Positions 63,353-64,000 of a stretch of DNA of 64,000 nucleotides are shown in pieces. Position numbers and translations under genes: made by a program. The stretch's first letter is position 1. Every line of letters begins with the position of its first letter. The DNA is from Clostridiales bacterium PH28_bin88 (GTDB taxonomy: Bacteria > Bacillota > PH28-bin88). The notes beneath the pieces are model-generated. The model was not told where the DNA came from, made no database searches, and saw only the letters and a list, made by a program, of their open reading frames with translations. The stretch lies in contig LAKY01000071.1 of assembly GCA_000987045.1 (NCBI GenBank), positions 109,632-173,631 of the forward strand, in the 5' to 3' direction.

Positions 63353-63613
63353 TTACTTGTTTACCTTCTTTTCCTTCTCCAGCAGGTTCGCCTTCTGCGC
63401 CCACAGCAACATGTCCACTTTGGAACCCACTTCCAGTTTCTGCATCAGGCTCCTGCTGTGCGACCGGGCCGTGTAGGGCGAGATGTTCAATTCCCTGGCA
63501 ATTTCCTTGTAACTCAGGCGCTGCGCTAAAAGCGCCAGCACATGCATCTCCCGGGGCGTCAGCGACAGCACCTTTTCTTGTTCACTTGGGGGCAACTTAG
63601 CCAGATGAACCAT
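63353..63613 (-). CDS. Stand-alone LuxR/GerE-type HTH protein
   Basis: 86 residues on the minus strand. Residues 18-75 are a complete LuxR-type HTH (LTPREMHVLALLAQRLSYKEIARELNISPYTARSHSRSLMQKL in pieces), with the conserved E, the LS-x-KEIA turn and a recognition helix. There is no sensory or receiver domain. Could be a GerE-like small regulator or the detached C-terminal part of a larger one. GC content is higher than in the adjacent secreted-protein genes. Ribosome-binding site is weak (GGAG about 14 bases upstream). Confidence 0.7.
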   Translation of the reverse strand: MVHLAKLPPSEQEKVLSLTPREMHVLALLAQRLSYKEIARELNISPYTARSHSRSLMQKLEVGSKVDMLLWAQKANLLEKEKKVNK

Positions 63614-63713
63614 TACTGTCTTCTATAACTCCACTCTACCCTTTCCCTGGCAAGAAGTAGTGAGTCTGGGTACCGTGTGAATGTTGTTCCTTCCACCTCG
63701 GCTGGAGCGGCGG

Positions 63714-64000
63714 CAGCCGGTTGGTGGGGGGGTGAAAGTGAACTATTAAGCCGCCCCTCCAGGACGAGGGTGGACAAGGCCGCCGGGTAAGTGGTGGAAT
63801 TGCATCCCCACCCTTGGCCTGGAGGGGCGGAACCAGGCGAAAGCCTGGCAGGTTGTCAGCGTAAATTGAGCCCCGACCTGGCAGGAAATATGTGAGATGC
63901 GGCGAACCCATTAGGCAAATCTTGGACAAGCGAGGGGGTAAGCCGTGGGTCGCCCAGCCTTTTTTCGCCAGCGTATTCTCACCCAAGCCGCCTCCCTGGA
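63714..64000. mobile_element. Probable end region of an IS21-type insertion sequence or related relic
   Basis: TGTCAGCGTAAATTGAGCCCC (first 20 at 63854-63873) resembles the ends of IS21-family elements as I remember them, and the sequence GTGAACTATTAAGCC at 63738 looks like an internal terminal repeat. A dyad GCCGCCCCTCCAGG ... CCTGGAGGGGCGG flanks 63751-63832. No istA or istB frame is seen before the window ends. Recognition is from memory only. Confidence 0.35.

Noticed and set aside
63636..63986. 116-codon minus-strand frame at the right edge
   Set aside because: Pro/Arg-rich translation of a GC-rich, dyad-containing non-coding stretch; no ribosome-binding site.

Overview
The window looks like chromosome of an anaerobic, endospore-forming, low-oxygen Firmicute of the class Clostridia, most likely from the Desulfotomaculum/Pelotomaculum neighbourhood. 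This placement is inference: it rests on SpoVR, a GerMN lipoprotein, LonB and a SpoIVFA-like protein (spore formers), on Rex, a glutamate mutase E subunit, MeaB and a 4-hydroxybutyryl-CoA dehydratase relative (strict anaerobes with B12 and CoA-ester chemistry), on a T-box in front of valS, and on many TTG/GTG starts behind strong Shine-Dalgarno sites. No rRNA, CRISPR array or complete transposon was seen.

Layout. 1-3900: AT-richer accessory segment with the tail of agrB, a full agrD-type cyclic peptide gene, two secreted proteins (a beta-propeller and an M23 peptidase) and an RHH/MazF toxin-antitoxin pair. 4000-10970: SpoVR, then PaaK1-ACT-HisC, a LytTR response regulator on the minus strand, a GerMN lipoprotein whose ribosome-binding site lies inside a perfect inverted repeat, and a DUF2179 membrane protein. 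10990-16500: a relic of an IS605-type end, then murI, a lone mutE, a P-loop protein, rph, rdgB and a phosphoesterase. 16640-17680: a promoter and a tRNA cluster (Gly, Arg, His, Gln, Leu, Gly) whose last tRNA-Gly carries a 30-nt insertion in the T-loop, followed by a second, 5'-truncated tRNA 3' half with a 33-nt insertion at the same junction. 17980-26520: protein quality-control block tig-clpP-clpX-lonB-lon-engB.

26490-36370: a DMT permease, a small membrane protein, meaB, then a catabolic island: a textbook sigma-54 promoter at 29286-29301 in front of a CoA ligase, a divergent member of the 4-hydroxybutyryl-CoA dehydratase family and an NCS2-type permease, followed by a CBS-PAS-AAA+ sigma-54 activator that probably controls it, and a Cys-rich C_GCAxxG_C_C protein. 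36570-43060: valS under a T-box, two tandem FolC paralogues and rex. 43240-55190: maf-radC-mreBCD-mrdA-minCDE-rodA, the shape/division cluster, with a Clp-fold protease, a small orphan gene and a SpoIVFA-like M23 protein. 55380-59755: radical SAM protein (TIGR03960-like), its DUF2344 partner and RNase G. From about 59760 the sequence becomes AT-rich again, with two secreted proteins of unknown role, an orphan LuxR-type HTH protein and, at the right edge, what looks like the end of an IS21-type element.

Three families of imperfect palindromic intergenic repeats are scattered through the GC-richer backbone, nearly always directly behind stop codons (family A: 17057, 47105, 52766; family B: 43131, 53919 and a degenerate relative at 21276; family C: 23349, 36402). 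One family B copy appears to be inserted inside another. The T-loop insertions in the tRNA cluster and the sigma-54 controlled CoA-ester operon with its all-cysteine dehydratase-like enzyme are the observations I would follow first.
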